From Flavobacterium sp. 1 (GTDB lineage: Bacteria > Bacteroidota > Bacteroidia > Flavobacteriales > Flavobacteriaceae), in NCBI RefSeq assembly GCF_002797935.1, contig NZ_PGER01000001.1:2604001-2668000 (forward strand): a DNA stretch of 64,000 nucleotides, read 5' to 3'. The notes below the pieces were generated by a model. That model made no database searches. It was not told the DNA's origin and saw only the letters and a program-made list of their open reading frames with translations. Shown piece after piece: positions 10,552-19,651 of the stretch (positions are counted from its first letter, which is position 1; each line of letters starts with the position of its first letter). Both the position numbers and the translations under genes were made by a program.

Positions 10552-10588
10552 CAACAGAATGATTTACAAAAAAAAGTACTCTGTTTAT

Positions 10589-10626
10589 AATCCATTCTGT
10601 CAAAAAAACATTTGGCAGAATGGATT
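10589..10626 (+). terminator. Intrinsic terminator after the lipoprotein hydrolase
   Basis: AATCCATTCTG (10589-10599) pairs perfectly with CAGAATGGATT (10616-10626), followed by TTTAATT. Confidence 0.8.
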
Positions 10627-10736
10627 TTTAATTACTCAAAGTAAATTTTCACTACTCTATATTAACGATAGATTAACACATATAAAGTACGAATTAAACT
10701 GCAATATATTGATATTTGCAATTCAAAAACAAAAAA

Positions 10737-13138
10737 ATGATTTTAAAGAAAATTACTTACATTTCCTTACTTCTGTTCATTTCTTTTACTGTTTTTTCGC
10801 AAGAGAAGAACAATGCCGATGCTGACAAACAAAAGTTCACAATTAGCGGAACCATTTCGGATGCTAACAGCAATGAAACCCTGATTGGTGTCAACGTAGC
10901 AATCCCTGAATTAAAAATAGGAACTACGACCAATGAATACGGATTTTATTCAATCACCTTACCCAAAGGCGATTATGAAATCAGCATTAGCTATGTTGGT
11001 TTTGAAAGTTTATCAGAAAAAATTTCATTAGCCAAAAACACTAAAAAAATTATTCACTCGGTGAATCAGGACAACAGCTAGAAGAAGTAGTAATTACCTC
11101 CGAAAAAAATACTGCCAACATTAGAAAACCCGAAATGAGTGTTAACAAACTATCCATTTCGGCAATCAAAAAAATGCCGGTTGTAATGGGCGAAGTAGAT
11201 GTTATCAAGTCTATTTTATTTCTGCCCGGCGTTACCAATGCTGGCGAAGGACAATCTGGATTTAATGTCCGTGGCGGCGGTGCCGACCAAAATTTAATTC
11301 TTTTAGACGAAGCAACCATTTTTAATTCCTCGCACGTTTTTGGGTTTTTCTCCGTTTTTAACCCGGATGCCATCAAAGATTTAAAATTATACAAAGGCGG
11401 AATTCCTTCCAAATTTGGAGGAAGAGCATCATCTGTTTTAGACATTTATCAAAAAGACGGAAACAGCAATGATTTTCACATGAATGGAGGAATTGGATTA
11501 ATTACCAGCCGAATTCTTGCTGAAGGTCCTATTGTAAAAGACAAAGGTTCTTTCTTAGTGGGCGGCCGTGCTTCTTATGCGCATCTTTTTCTAAAATTAG
11601 CCAACAATGACAACTCTGCCTATTTTTATGATTTAAATACAAAGCTTAACTACAAATTTAATCCCAATAACAGCTTGTACCTTTCGGGATATTTTGGCCG
11701 TGATGTATTTTCTCTAAACGAAACTTTTGCCAATACGTATGGTAATGCAACATTAAATCTGAGATGGAATCATCTTTTTAACGACAAATTATTCTCTAAT
11801 CTGTCTTTCATTTACAGTGATTACTATTACGGATTAACACTTGATTTCCTTGGATTCGACTGGAATTCGGGCATTAGAAATTACAATTTAAAATACGATT
11901 TCAAGCATTATTTATCCAACAATATAAAACTGAACTACGGTTTCAACTCTACGTATTACGATTTCAACCCTGGTACAATTGACCCAAGCGGAAATAATTC
12001 CAGCGTTAATTTTAAACAATTAGAAAAAAAATATGCTTTAGAAAATGGAATCTATCTGGAAGCAGAACAAGTTCTAACCAATAAATTGGCTGTTAACTAT
12101 GGTTTTCGCTATAGTATTTTTAACCGATTGGGAAGCTCAACTATTAATCAATATGAAAACGGCCAGCCTGTAGCTTACGATTCTGATCTAAAAATTTACG
12201 AAAAGGCAAAACCGATAGGAACGGTCTTTTACAAAAAAAACAAAACCATTGCCAACTATGACAATTTTGAGCCTCGTGTATCTGTAGCTTACGAGTTAAA
12301 CAATAATCAATCTGTCAAAGCCAGTTATAACCGCATGGTACAATACCTGCAGTTGGTTTCCAATACCGCCTCTCCTACTCCGCTGGATGTTTGGACGCCA
12401 AGCGACGAGTATATTAAGCCTCAAATTGCCGATCAGGTTGCTTTCGGATATTTTAATAACTTTAAACAAAACGAATATACCTTAGAACTGGAAACTTTTT
12501 ATAAAAAAATAAAAAACCGAATGGATTACATTGATGGTGCTGATTTAGTTGCCAATGAAGCAATCGAGCAGGTAATACTTAACGGCGAAATGCGTTCGTA
12601 TGGTTTAGAAATATTACTGCGCAAAAACACAGGGAAATTTAACGGCTGGATTGCTTATACCTTATCAAAATCACAGCAGAGAACTCCTGGCAGAACTCCT
12701 GATGAAATAGGAATTAACAACGGAGAATGGTACCGCTCTCCTTACGATAAATTACATAACTTGGCTTTTACAGGAAATTATACCTTAAGCGAAAAATGGA
12801 ATTTCGGAGCAAATTTCACCTTCCAATCTGGACAGCCCGTGACATACCCGAATGGGCAATATGTTTATCAAGGCATTACCGTACCAAGTTATGGAGAACG
12901 AAATGGAAGCAGTCTTCCCTTTTACCATCATTTAGATGTGTCGGCCACATATATTCCAAAACCTTTCAAAAAGAAAGGATGGCAAAGTGAATGGGTTTTT
13001 AGTATTTATAATCTATACAACCGCCGAAACGCTGCCTCAATGAGTTTTAGAGAAAACGCAGATACGGGTGCAAACGAAGCCGTAAAACTTTCTATTTTTG
13101 GAGCAATTCCATCCGTCTCTTATAATTTTAAATTTTAA
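10737..13138 (+). pseudogene. TonB-dependent outer-membrane receptor, frameshifted in an A run
   Basis: The 5' part (10737-11081) encodes a signal peptide and a carboxypeptidase-regulatory-like domain (FTISGTISDANSNETLIGVNV...), then stops at a TAG. The 3' part, open from about 11050 and with a usable ATG at 11135, supplies SLGESGQQLEEVVIT, the plug domain (VDVIKSILFLPGV, FNVRGGGADQNLILLDE) and a beta-barrel ending in YNFKF. Adding one A to the seven-A run at 11043-11049 joins both into one receptor of about 800 residues. Such receptors import glycans, metals or other ligands using TonB energy. The frameshift may be real, slippage-prone or a sequencing error. The DUF4249 partner follows directly. 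Confidence 0.85.
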
Positions 13139-13142
13139 TAAA

Positions 13143-13979
13143 ATGAAAAACATGAAACAATATATAGTATTACTAATTGCCTCGCTCTCTCTTGTAAGCT
13201 GCGAAGATGTAGTCAATGTTGATTTAGACACCGCACCTCCAAAATTAGTAATAGACGCATCTATTAAATGGGAAAAAGGAACTACTGGAGCGGTTCAAAA
13301 AATTAATTTGACCACCACAACCGATTTTTATTCCAATACCATTCCTGTGGCAACAGGAGCCACTGTTGTTGTTACCAACACAACACCTAATACTCCTGTC
13401 GCTTATCAATTTATTGAAAACGGACAAACAGGAGAATATGTCTGCAATAATTTCAGCCCAGTCATCAATAACGAATATGCGCTTGCCATAACCTACAAAG
13501 GTCAGACTTATACTTCCAAATCTAAATTTATGCCCACTCCAATAATAGCGTCGACGGAGCAAAGCACAAAACCTGGTATCGATGGTAAAGATTCTTATGA
13601 AATTAAATTCTATTGGCAGGACAATGAAGCCCAAGATAACTTTTATCTGGTAGGTGCTAAAAACGCTAATATTGCTTATCCTGAATATGGTGTTCTTTCC
13701 GACGAATTTTTTCAAGGTAATTCAATGTTTGCTCTGTATCGAGACGATAAACTCAAAAAAGGAGATGTAATACAATACAGCTTACAGGGAATCACAGAAC
13801 AATACAGTAATTATATGAACAAATTACTTAACATTGCCGGAAGCGATGGAGGAAACCCTTTTGCAACACCTCCAGCAACCTTAAGAGGAAACATTTTCAA
13901 TCAAACCAATCCCAATGATTATCCATTAGGCTTTTTCCATCTTGCCGAAATAGATTCAGACAGTTATACTATTCAGTAG
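13143..13979 (+). CDS. DUF4249 family lipoprotein, partner of the TonB receptor
   Basis: 278 residues from the ATG at 13143, 4 bases after the receptor stop. Lipoprotein signal with LVSC-E, acylated cysteine about residue 18. The body is mostly beta: KLVIDASI...GAVQKINLTTTTDFYS...GATVVVTNTT is the immunoglobulin-like start found in DUF4249 proteins. These are encoded next to TonB receptors carrying a carboxypeptidase-regulatory domain, much as SusD accompanies SusC, and are thought to assist ligand capture at the cell surface. The ligand is unknown. Confidence 0.85.
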   Translation: MKNMKQYIVLLIASLSLVSCEDVVNVDLDTAPPKLVIDASIKWEKGTTGAVQKINLTTTTDFYSNTIPVATGATVVVTNTTPNTPVAYQFIENGQTGEYVCNNFSPVINNEYALAITYKGQTYTSKSKFMPTPIIASTEQSTKPGIDGKDSYEIKFYWQDNEAQDNFYLVGAKNANIAYPEYGVLSDEFFQGNSMFALYRDDKLKKGDVIQYSLQGITEQYSNYMNKLLNIAGSDGGNPFATPPATLRGNIFNQTNPNDYPLGFFHLAEIDSDSYTIQ

Positions 13980-14031
13980 CTAATCCAGCTATCCATTACA
14001 GGTCCTCGTTCAAAAAACTATTTTTCTAAGC

Positions 14032-14065
14032 CCTAAAAGGAGCTTCCGCTGGTCGCTCTTTTAGG
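14032..14065. repeat. Imperfect hairpin in the DUF4249-thiN gap
   Basis: CCTAAAAGGAGC (14032-14043) pairs with GCTCTTTTAGG (14055-14065) with one bulge. It is followed by a C/G-richer stretch with CCGGGCTTTCC. It may terminate the receptor operon but has no proper T run; it also resembles the worn intergenic repeats seen near 6017 and 47283. Confidence 0.4.
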
Positions 14066-14160
14066 ACAAGAAAAATTAATTTTTTGCACTCCGGGCTTTC
14101 CATTGCTATCTGGGCTAAAAAATACGAATTACCGATTATGAATTACGAATCAAGAAATAC

Positions 14161-14168
14161 TATCTTTG
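14161..14168 (+). promoter_or_regulatory. -7 promoter box of the thiamine pyrophosphokinase gene
   Basis: TATCTTTG, a perfect TAnnTTTG, 36 bases before the ATG at 14205. No thiamine riboswitch (THI box) pattern was seen in the leader. Confidence 0.6.
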
Positions 14169-14204
14169 GAGAACATTTCATAATTCACAACTCATAATTA
14201 ATTT

Positions 14205-14867
14205 ATGTCTTCACACCACATCGTTCGCGACGACCAAGAACCAGCTTTAATCATTGCAAACGGTGCTTCCTGCAATCCCGAATTACTGGGACAACTACTC
14301 GAATGGTCACCGCTGGTAATTGTACTTGATTCGGCTATCGAAAGGGTGTTGGAATTAGGCATTAAAGTCGATGTGCTGTTAGGCGATTTCGACCGCGGAT
14401 TTAACCCCGAAGTGTACAAAACAAAGCAGTATCCAATAGAAATTGTACACACGCCCGACCAAGACAAAACTGATTTAGAAAAAGCATTCGATTACCTCAT
14501 CCAAAGACAGATTCCTGCCGTAAATGTAGTGTGGGCAACCGGAAAACGTGCCGATCATACCATTACGAATCTCACGAATATTGTCCGCTACCGAAATTCA
14601 ATCAAGATCGTTATCCTCGACGACCATTCCAAAATATTTTTATTGCCCAATAAATTTGAAAAATGGTACACTGCAGGAACTCCAATTTCACTAATCCCCA
14701 TTGGAATTGTAAACGGAATCCATTCTAAAAATTTAGTATATCCGTTAGAAAACGACACACTCACTATAGGATACCGAACAGGAAGCAGTAATGCCGTTGC
14801 CCAAGACGGACTCGTTACTTTGACCCATACAGACGGCGATTTATTACTTATGGAATGTATGGATTAA
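14205..14867 (+). CDS. Thiamine pyrophosphokinase
   Basis: Transfers pyrophosphate from ATP to thiamine, giving the cofactor thiamine diphosphate (EC 2.7.6.2). The 220 residues contain the conserved LLGDFDR (58-64), TPDQDKTDLEKA (83-94) and ATGKRADHTITNL, followed by the C-terminal beta domain with SLIPIG and GSSNAVAQDG. It is a soluble cytoplasmic salvage enzyme. No other thiamine genes are nearby. It is the last clearly core gene before the accessory block that begins near 14995. Confidence 0.92.
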   Translation: MSSHHIVRDDQEPALIIANGASCNPELLGQLLEWSPLVIVLDSAIERVLELGIKVDVLLGDFDRGFNPEVYKTKQYPIEIVHTPDQDKTDLEKAFDYLIQRQIPAVNVVWATGKRADHTITNLTNIVRYRNSIKIVILDDHSKIFLLPNKFEKWYTAGTPISLIPIGIVNGIHSKNLVYPLENDTLTIGYRTGSSNAVAQDGLVTLTHTDGDLLLMECMD

Positions 14868-14994
14868 ATTCTCATTTACACAAAAAGTGTATCACTCCAA
14901 ATTAAAATCCTTTTTACGATTTATCAAGAATTGTATATATCTTAGCACAAGATAAAGTCTGGCATTTATCAGGCCTATATACTAGTTGTGTGTC

Positions 14995-15004
14995 ATTTTG
15001 ACTA
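14995..15004 (+). other. Left boundary of cassette A (integron-type core-site half)
   Basis: GTTGTGTGTC here is the reverse complement, 9 of 10, of GACGCACAAC at 16317-16326 after the SUKH gene. In integron cassettes the start of an inserted cassette complements its own attC R'' box, and this pair fits that rule. Confidence 0.5.
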
Positions 15005-15025
15005 AACGAAACGAAAATATAAAAA

Positions 15026-15661
15026 ATGAAATTAAGATATTTAGCTTTGATCTTTATAAATGCATTGATATTGTTGGTATTTCTTAATATTTCAGTGGAC
15101 AAACTTGAAACTGTTCTTGATGGTTCTATTATTGAAATAGAAATATTTAAAATTATCGGTTTTACTATTTTATCTTTAATAGGAATAAGAATTCTTATCT
15201 CATATTTTAGGTGGAAAAAAATAAATTCTAAATCTACAAAACAAAAAATATCTGCTTTATTAATATTTACAATCTGCTTTATTTTATATTTTAACTATTC
15301 TCAAAAATTTATTGAAAACAGAATTGTAAATATAACTTTAAGGAGACAACTATCACAAAAGATAAAATTTATAAATGGCAGTGAAAGTGAAACCAAAGCA
15401 GAAAATTTAACATTTGAAGAATATCAATTAATTATTAAAACAAAATGGTTTCCAAAAATATCAAAAGAAGCAAAAAACATATCTTATTACTATTGGTATG
15501 ATGGTTTTCTACCTGATCATAGTTTTACGTTAAAGTATAATGTTCCAAAAAACATAAAAATAAAACCTTTTGACATTACTGATGGCGATTTTACTCAAAG
15601 CCAAAAAGTAGAAATGTTAAAGACTTCAAAGAACGTTGAATATTCAGAAAATGAACAATAA
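15026..15661 (+). CDS. Hypothetical membrane protein of cassette A
   Basis: 211 residues with three hydrophobic segments (about 4-22, 42-62 and 75-92) and a hydrophilic, lysine-rich C-terminal half. No family was recognised. It starts 22 bases after the cassette boundary, which leaves almost no leader, as is typical of cassette genes. The SUKH gene follows 25 bases later. Base composition is more AT-rich than in the neighbouring thiamine gene, which fits transfer. It could be an inner-membrane immunity or anchor protein, but nothing shows this directly. Confidence 0.65.
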   Translation: MKLRYLALIFINALILLVFLNISVDKLETVLDGSIIEIEIFKIIGFTILSLIGIRILISYFRWKKINSKSTKQKISALLIFTICFILYFNYSQKFIENRIVNITLRRQLSQKIKFINGSESETKAENLTFEEYQLIIKTKWFPKISKEAKNISYYYWYDGFLPDHSFTLKYNVPKNIKIKPFDITDGDFTQSQKVEMLKTSKNVEYSENEQ

Positions 15662-15686
15662 TTAAAAGAGAAAAACGAAAACTTAA

Positions 15687-16310
15687 ATGGTAATCGAAAA
15701 AGAACTAATTACTAAGCTTAAAAAAATTGATGGAAATGGATTTTTTAAGAAAAACCCATTTCAATTATTTGGTTCCAAAGAACATAAATATGAACTAAAT
15801 AATTGTTTAAAAGAAGAAGAAATTCTAGACTTTGAAAAAACGAATCAAATTGAACTGCCCTCGGAATATAGAAATTTCATAAAAAATATCGGAAATGGAG
15901 GAGTTGGTCCAGCGTACGGAGTTTTCAAGTTGGAAGATTGGAATATTGAACTTGACATTGAGAACAGTAATTTTTTAAATAAAAATTTTCCATATATAGA
16001 AAAATGGAATTTAGCATATTCAGAAAACAAAAATGATGAAGATTTTACAGAAAGTGACGAATTTAAAAATTGGGAATTAGAGTGTTTTAGTGAAACACAT
16101 ATTTATGGAAGTATTAGAATTTGTCATTATGGATGTGCAATTTATTATTTTTTGGTAGTTTCGGGAATAGAAAAAGGAAATATATGGATTGATGCAAGAG
16201 CAAATGATGAAGGAATATATCCATTGAAAACTGAAACTAAATCGAGATATAATTTTGCAGAATGGTATAATGAATGGATAAATGAAAGCTTGAAAAAACT
16301 GAATAAATAA
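15687..16310 (+). CDS. SMI1/KNR4 (SUKH) family protein
   Basis: 207 residues. The SUKH core is recognisable: EEEILDFEKTNQIELPSEYRNFIKNIGNGG (about 47-76), then GPAYGVFKLEDW, later GSIRICHYGCAIYYFLVVSG and a GNIWIDAR strand. Bacterial SUKH proteins are often immunity proteins against contact-dependent or secreted nuclease and deaminase toxins (established for the family). No toxin is encoded in this window, so an orphan immunity gene carried on a cassette is the most attractive reading. Confidence 0.85.
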   Translation: MVIEKELITKLKKIDGNGFFKKNPFQLFGSKEHKYELNNCLKEEEILDFEKTNQIELPSEYRNFIKNIGNGGVGPAYGVFKLEDWNIELDIENSNFLNKNFPYIEKWNLAYSENKNDEDFTESDEFKNWELECFSETHIYGSIRICHYGCAIYYFLVVSGIEKGNIWIDARANDEGIYPLKTETKSRYNFAEWYNEWINESLKKLNK

Positions 16311-16316
16311 AAAAAC

Positions 16317-16436
16317 GACGCACAACAGCTACAACAATGGATTTAGGCAATACGCTTAATGGAAAGTTGGTTTTGTATTTGGATGATTTGGCAAATCCGA
16401 AAATAGGTCTTAATTCAGTCTCAAACCCGCTGATTA
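16317..16436 (+). other. Left part of an attC-like site, interrupted by IS110
   Basis: GACGCACAAC (16317-16326) followed by AGCTACAAC... would be the R''/L'' side of the attC of cassette A. The site continues to CCGCTGATTA (16427-16436), where the IS110 element begins. Removing both insertion sequences would join it to GTACCAGA-ACGTTATGGGC and so to cassette B. L-box pairing across the rebuilt site is poor, so the call is tentative. Confidence 0.45.
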
Positions 16437-16588
16437 CTATGGTATTACCAAATAAAAATTCGTAAAAAAGCCATCTATTTTTTGCGAATAATTAATAACT
16501 TTGATTTAGGAAAAACAAAAAAGTCTTGCGAAGGGGAAGAGCATTTTTTTCTCTTTCCTTTCAAAAGAAATTTTATTTAATGTTTTTT

Positions 16589-17590
16589 TTACGCTACTTG
16601 TCTTTTTTCAAACATTTTGTTTTCTCTTATGCATGCACATACTCTATGTACAAGTTTGTTCCTAACATTGTTTATGATAAGCATCTTGTTTTTACCTTCT
16701 TCCACCTTTCGATTAAAATAATTTTTTAATTCAGGATCACTGGTAATTGCTGACAAGGCACACATATGAAGCTGTTTTTTTAATTTTTTGTTAGCCACAT
16801 AATGGACTTTTGGTTTTGAGCGAATACTTTTCCCCGAGGTATGTTCAAAAGGTACAACACCTGCATAACAAGCCAGTTGGCGAGGAGTTGTATACATTGT
16901 AAATTCGTTTGTAAAACAAATCAAAAACAAAGCCGTTACTTTTCCGATGCCAATAACAGATGTGACAAGAGTGAAAATTCTAGAAATATTTTCATCGTCA
17001 TTTATTGTTTTGTCCAATTGTTTTTCAATGTTTTTTAGATCCAAATCAATTCCCTTGATGGTGCTTTTCTGTAGTTTTTCAGAAAGTCTGGCTACTTCCA
17101 AATCAAAGGCTTTGAGTTCTTTTACATTTCGCAACAAAGAAGCTTTTGTTGCAACTAATTTTTCCCGCAGGGACAAAAGATTTCTCATTTTGTTGATTTC
17201 CATTCTGGGAGCATTAAAAATAACTGCTTCCTCCACATTTTTCATGGCATAAAAAGCAATTCTTTGGGCATCAACTTTGTCGTTTTTGCCTCTTTGAACC
17301 CCAATGCTGCGAATAATTTTCAGTGACATTTCGACCCAAAGTGAGAACTTTTCAATCATTAGACATTTGATTATTAACTTGCCGTACATTCCTGTGTGTT
17401 CTAAACAAACAAGCGTGTTTTCAAACGTGGAACCTTGTTCCTTGAGCCATTTGCAAAGGGACTTGATTCCTTTGTAATCATTTACAAACTGGCTGTGAAT
17501 TGATTTTTCTTTATTTCTATCCAAAATTACTACGGCATCAAAATATTCTTTTGACACATCGATACCTAAAAAATGTTTAAATTTACTCAT
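16589..17590 (-). CDS. IS110 family transposase
   Basis: 333 residues, a normal length. The N-terminal RuvC-like DEDD domain shows FLGIDVSKEYF (about 7-17), LVCLEHTGMYG (about 59-70) and GKNDKVDAQRIAFYA, providing the acidic residues. A coiled-coil linker (about 120-200) follows, and then the C-terminal Tnp domain with VIGIGKVTALFL, PRQLACYAGVVP and HTSGKSIRSK, whose serine matches the family's catalytic serine. It acts in the cytoplasm as a recombinase guided by an RNA made from the same element (established for IS621). Intact, so the element may still be mobile. Confidence 0.95.
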   Translation of the reverse strand: MSKFKHFLGIDVSKEYFDAVVILDRNKEKSIHSQFVNDYKGIKSLCKWLKEQGSTFENTLVCLEHTGMYGKLIIKCLMIEKFSLWVEMSLKIIRSIGVQRGKNDKVDAQRIAFYAMKNVEEAVIFNAPRMEINKMRNLLSLREKLVATKASLLRNVKELKAFDLEVARLSEKLQKSTIKGIDLDLKNIEKQLDKTINDDENISRIFTLVTSVIGIGKVTALFLICFTNEFTMYTTPRQLACYAGVVPFEHTSGKSIRSKPKVHYVANKKLKKQLHMCALSAITSDPELKNYFNRKVEEGKNKMLIINNVRNKLVHRVCACIRENKMFEKRQVA

Positions 17591-17622
17591 AAGAAAAGAT
17601 TTTAAGCATTAGCAACCAAATT

Positions 17623-17762
17623 ATTGAACACACTCGTAACCTTGATAATAGGCCTTAAAACCTGAATTACTATTTGATGCTTGTTCAATATAAACTGACA
17701 AAGTCCTAATCAGCGGATAAGTCTAAAAACTTTGTAGTACCAATGGTGTACTTTGTCAGTTT
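17623..17762 (-). ncRNA. Candidate bridge RNA of the IS110 element
   Basis: Two tandem stem-loops read on the minus strand, upstream of the transposase. Stem 1 is AAACTGACAAAGT with ACTTTGTCAGTTT (17750-17762 and 17692-17704, 13 bp). Its left internal strand holds TGGTACTAC and its right strand CCGCTGATTA-type guide (plus-strand 17734-17742 and 17707-17716), with an AAGT/ACTT tip. Stem 2 is ATTGAACA with TGTTCAAT (17682-17689 and 17623-17630), with a large asymmetric loop. The first loop matches both flanks of the insertion, as a target-binding loop should. The second loop shares ATAGTA with the element end, a weaker donor match. Confidence 0.65.
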
Positions 17763-17823
17763 GGTTGTTAATTTAAATTTACGAATAATTTATTATGCAA
17801 ATCTAAAGGTAGTACCAGAACGT

Positions 17824-19536
17824 CAGGCTGTGAAAAAACCTCTTTTTTTCATTCCAACCTCTTTATTTTGCCCTCACAAAATTCAAATAAGGGCTTTTAA
17901 CGAAGCCTCTTTTTTAGGAGGCTAATTTAGTTTCAAAGAAAAAGAAGTCTAATTTCGGTTTTAAATAACTCATTTTTAACAAAAACAAGACTTTTGCCTT
18001 GTAGGGTGAGTTCCATTTCTTGAGTTTGGCAATGAGCTCGGGAACTCCGAGTATATTGATGCTGCGTTTGATGTTATAGACCAGCATAATCAGGCTGTGT
18101 TCTCCATTTACTTTTTCCAATCCTGTTAAATTGGTGTGATTGTAGCCCCATTGCCGTTTGATAGTGCCAAAAATGTGTTCGTTGATTTCCTGCCGCTTGC
18201 GGTAGAGCTGTGCATTTGCGTGGTAGCGTTTGTTGTTTTCTTCTACGGCATCGGCATATTGGCTGCGGTCTATATCTCGACCGGCCATCCTACTGGTGCA
18301 TAAATGTTTTACAGGACATTCTCTGCATTTGGGTGTTCGGTATCTCTTGAACTCATAACTGTCTCTGTCCGTGGTTTTCTTGTGCCAGTGGCCTGTAGTT
18401 TTAAGCGTTTCGCCCTGTGGGCAAGTGTAGGTGTCGGTGGTTTTATTGTATTGGAACTTAGAAACAAAATAATCCTTGGTTGTTCCGTTTTCCTTATTTT
18501 TTCCTTGTTCGGGTTGCGCTACAATTGTAGTGATATTGGCTTGCCTACAGGCTTCTATTTCTCGCCCGTTATGATAGCCTTTGTCCACCAAAGCCGTGTA
18601 GGTTTCTATTTCTAAATTCTCTTTGGCTTCTATGGCAATAGCCGATAAGGCGTTGCGGTCATTACGATTGATGGTGTGCGTGGCTACTACAAGATTGTGT
18701 TTGGCATCGACGGCTGCCTGCATATTAAATGAGATTTCAACCACCTGTCCCTGAACCAATAATGCTCTGGCATCGCTGTCGGTGGTGCTTATTTGGGGTT
18801 CTCCGCTTGCTTTTAGTTTTTCTTCCAGCAATTCGTAGCGGATTTTGTTTTGTTTGAGACACTCTATTTTTTGTTGGACATTTTTGATTTTTGGAGAGTT
18901 TTCTTTTGCATCATTTGCTTCCAGAGCATCAAGATATTCTTGGGTTTTGGTCTCAATGTATTCCAGGTGCTTGTCAATTTTCTTTTGGTTAAAATTGGCT
19001 TTTTTGCTGTTGTGAGCCCGGCTTTTGGTGCCGTCAATGGCAATGGTTTCACCGCCTATCAAGTCCGCATCTTTCAAGAATGAGACAAAAAGCTTGAAGA
19101 GTTTCTTCAAGGCAGCGGGATTGTTTTTTCTGAAATCTGAGATGCTGTGGTAATTGGGACGAATATCTTCCAATAGCCATTGCATTTCAATGTTTCTAAA
19201 ACATTCCTTCTCTAATTTTCGCGAGCTTCTTATTCCGCCCAGATAACCGTATAAATAGATTTTAAGAAACACTTTGGTATCGTAGCTCGGGCGGCCTTCG
19301 GTTTTGATGGTTTGCACTGCAAAACCCAGCTTAGCAAGGTCTGTAAACGTCACAAATGCATCTATAAATCGCACTTGATTATCGGGAGCTATGGCGTCTT
19401 CTAAACTGGAAATACGCATCTGGTGGCGGGAAATTCCTATGATATGCTGCATCCCTAAAAATACGAAAATTCCTGTTTTAACACAAGTTTTTTGTTATAT
19501 TTGTTCCTAAGCAAACGGAAGTTTTTTCACAGACTG
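17824..19536 (-). mobile_element. IS1182-family insertion sequence
   Basis: 1,713 bp with one transposase. The left end CAGGCTGTGAAAAAACCTC (17824-17842) is an inverted copy of the right end, whose complement reads CAGTCTGTGAAAAAACTTCC (19517-19536). ACGT stands on both sides (17820-17823 and 19537-19540), consistent with a 4-base target duplication. It sits 8 bases outside the IS110 element. Confidence 0.85.
17914..19452 (-). CDS. IS1182 family transposase
   Basis: 512 residues, full length. The N-terminal DUF772 region (HQMRISSLEDAIAPDNQVRFIDAFV, YGYLGGIRSSRKLEKECFRNIEMQWL) is followed by an insertion with long helices. The DDE-type catalytic core has IAIDGTKSRAH, TALVDKGYHNG and late acidic residues near NEHIFGTIKRQWGYNH. 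A four-cysteine region (YTCPQG, CRECPVKHLC) lies between. It cuts and pastes the surrounding 1.7-kb element. No frameshift was seen, so it may be active. Confidence 0.95.
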   Translation of the reverse strand: MQHIIGISRHQMRISSLEDAIAPDNQVRFIDAFVTFTDLAKLGFAVQTIKTEGRPSYDTKVFLKIYLYGYLGGIRSSRKLEKECFRNIEMQWLLEDIRPNYHSISDFRKNNPAALKKLFKLFVSFLKDADLIGGETIAIDGTKSRAHNSKKANFNQKKIDKHLEYIETKTQEYLDALEANDAKENSPKIKNVQQKIECLKQNKIRYELLEEKLKASGEPQISTTDSDARALLVQGQVVEISFNMQAAVDAKHNLVVATHTINRNDRNALSAIAIEAKENLEIETYTALVDKGYHNGREIEACRQANITTIVAQPEQGKNKENGTTKDYFVSKFQYNKTTDTYTCPQGETLKTTGHWHKKTTDRDSYEFKRYRTPKCRECPVKHLCTSRMAGRDIDRSQYADAVEENNKRYHANAQLYRKRQEINEHIFGTIKRQWGYNHTNLTGLEKVNGEHSLIMLVYNIKRSINILGVPELIAKLKKWNSPYKAKVLFLLKMSYLKPKLDFFFFETKLAS

Positions 19537-19540
19537 ACGT

Positions 19541-19649
19541 CAGGCTGTAAAAAAACCTCCTAAAATTCAGAAAGTATTCGGAGGGCTACCAAAGAAAAAA
19601 CTCAAATATGAGATTCTCAAGAGGCTGATTTTAGTTTTTTCACAGACTG
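19541..19649. mobile_element. 109-bp MITE with IS1182-like ends
   Basis: Begins CAGGCTGTAAAAAAACCTCC (19541-19560) and ends with TTTTTTCACAGACTG, the inverted counterpart, at 19649. ACGT flanks it on both sides (19537-19540, 19650-19653), the left one shared with the IS1182 element. It has no coding capacity. It was probably moved by the transposase of the neighbouring element. Confidence 0.75.
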
Positions 19650-19651
19650 AC

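Larger units (their letters stand above)
16437..17809 (-). mobile_element. IS110-family insertion sequence with candidate bridge RNA
   Basis: About 1.37 kb holding one DEDD transposase and roughly 220 bases upstream of it. There are no terminal inverted repeats, as is usual for IS110. The ends were set by the shared dinucleotide TA (16435-16436 and 17810-17811) and by matches of both flanks to the stem-loop upstream of the transposase. The right end carries a hairpin, ATTCGTAAAAAA (16458-16469) against TTTTTTGCGAAT (16478-16489). Confidence 0.7.

Noticed and set aside
13980..14204. Thiamine riboswitch upstream of thiamine pyrophosphokinase
   Set aside because: No CTGAGA-type THI-box core or matching helices were found; the leader is only about 30 bases.
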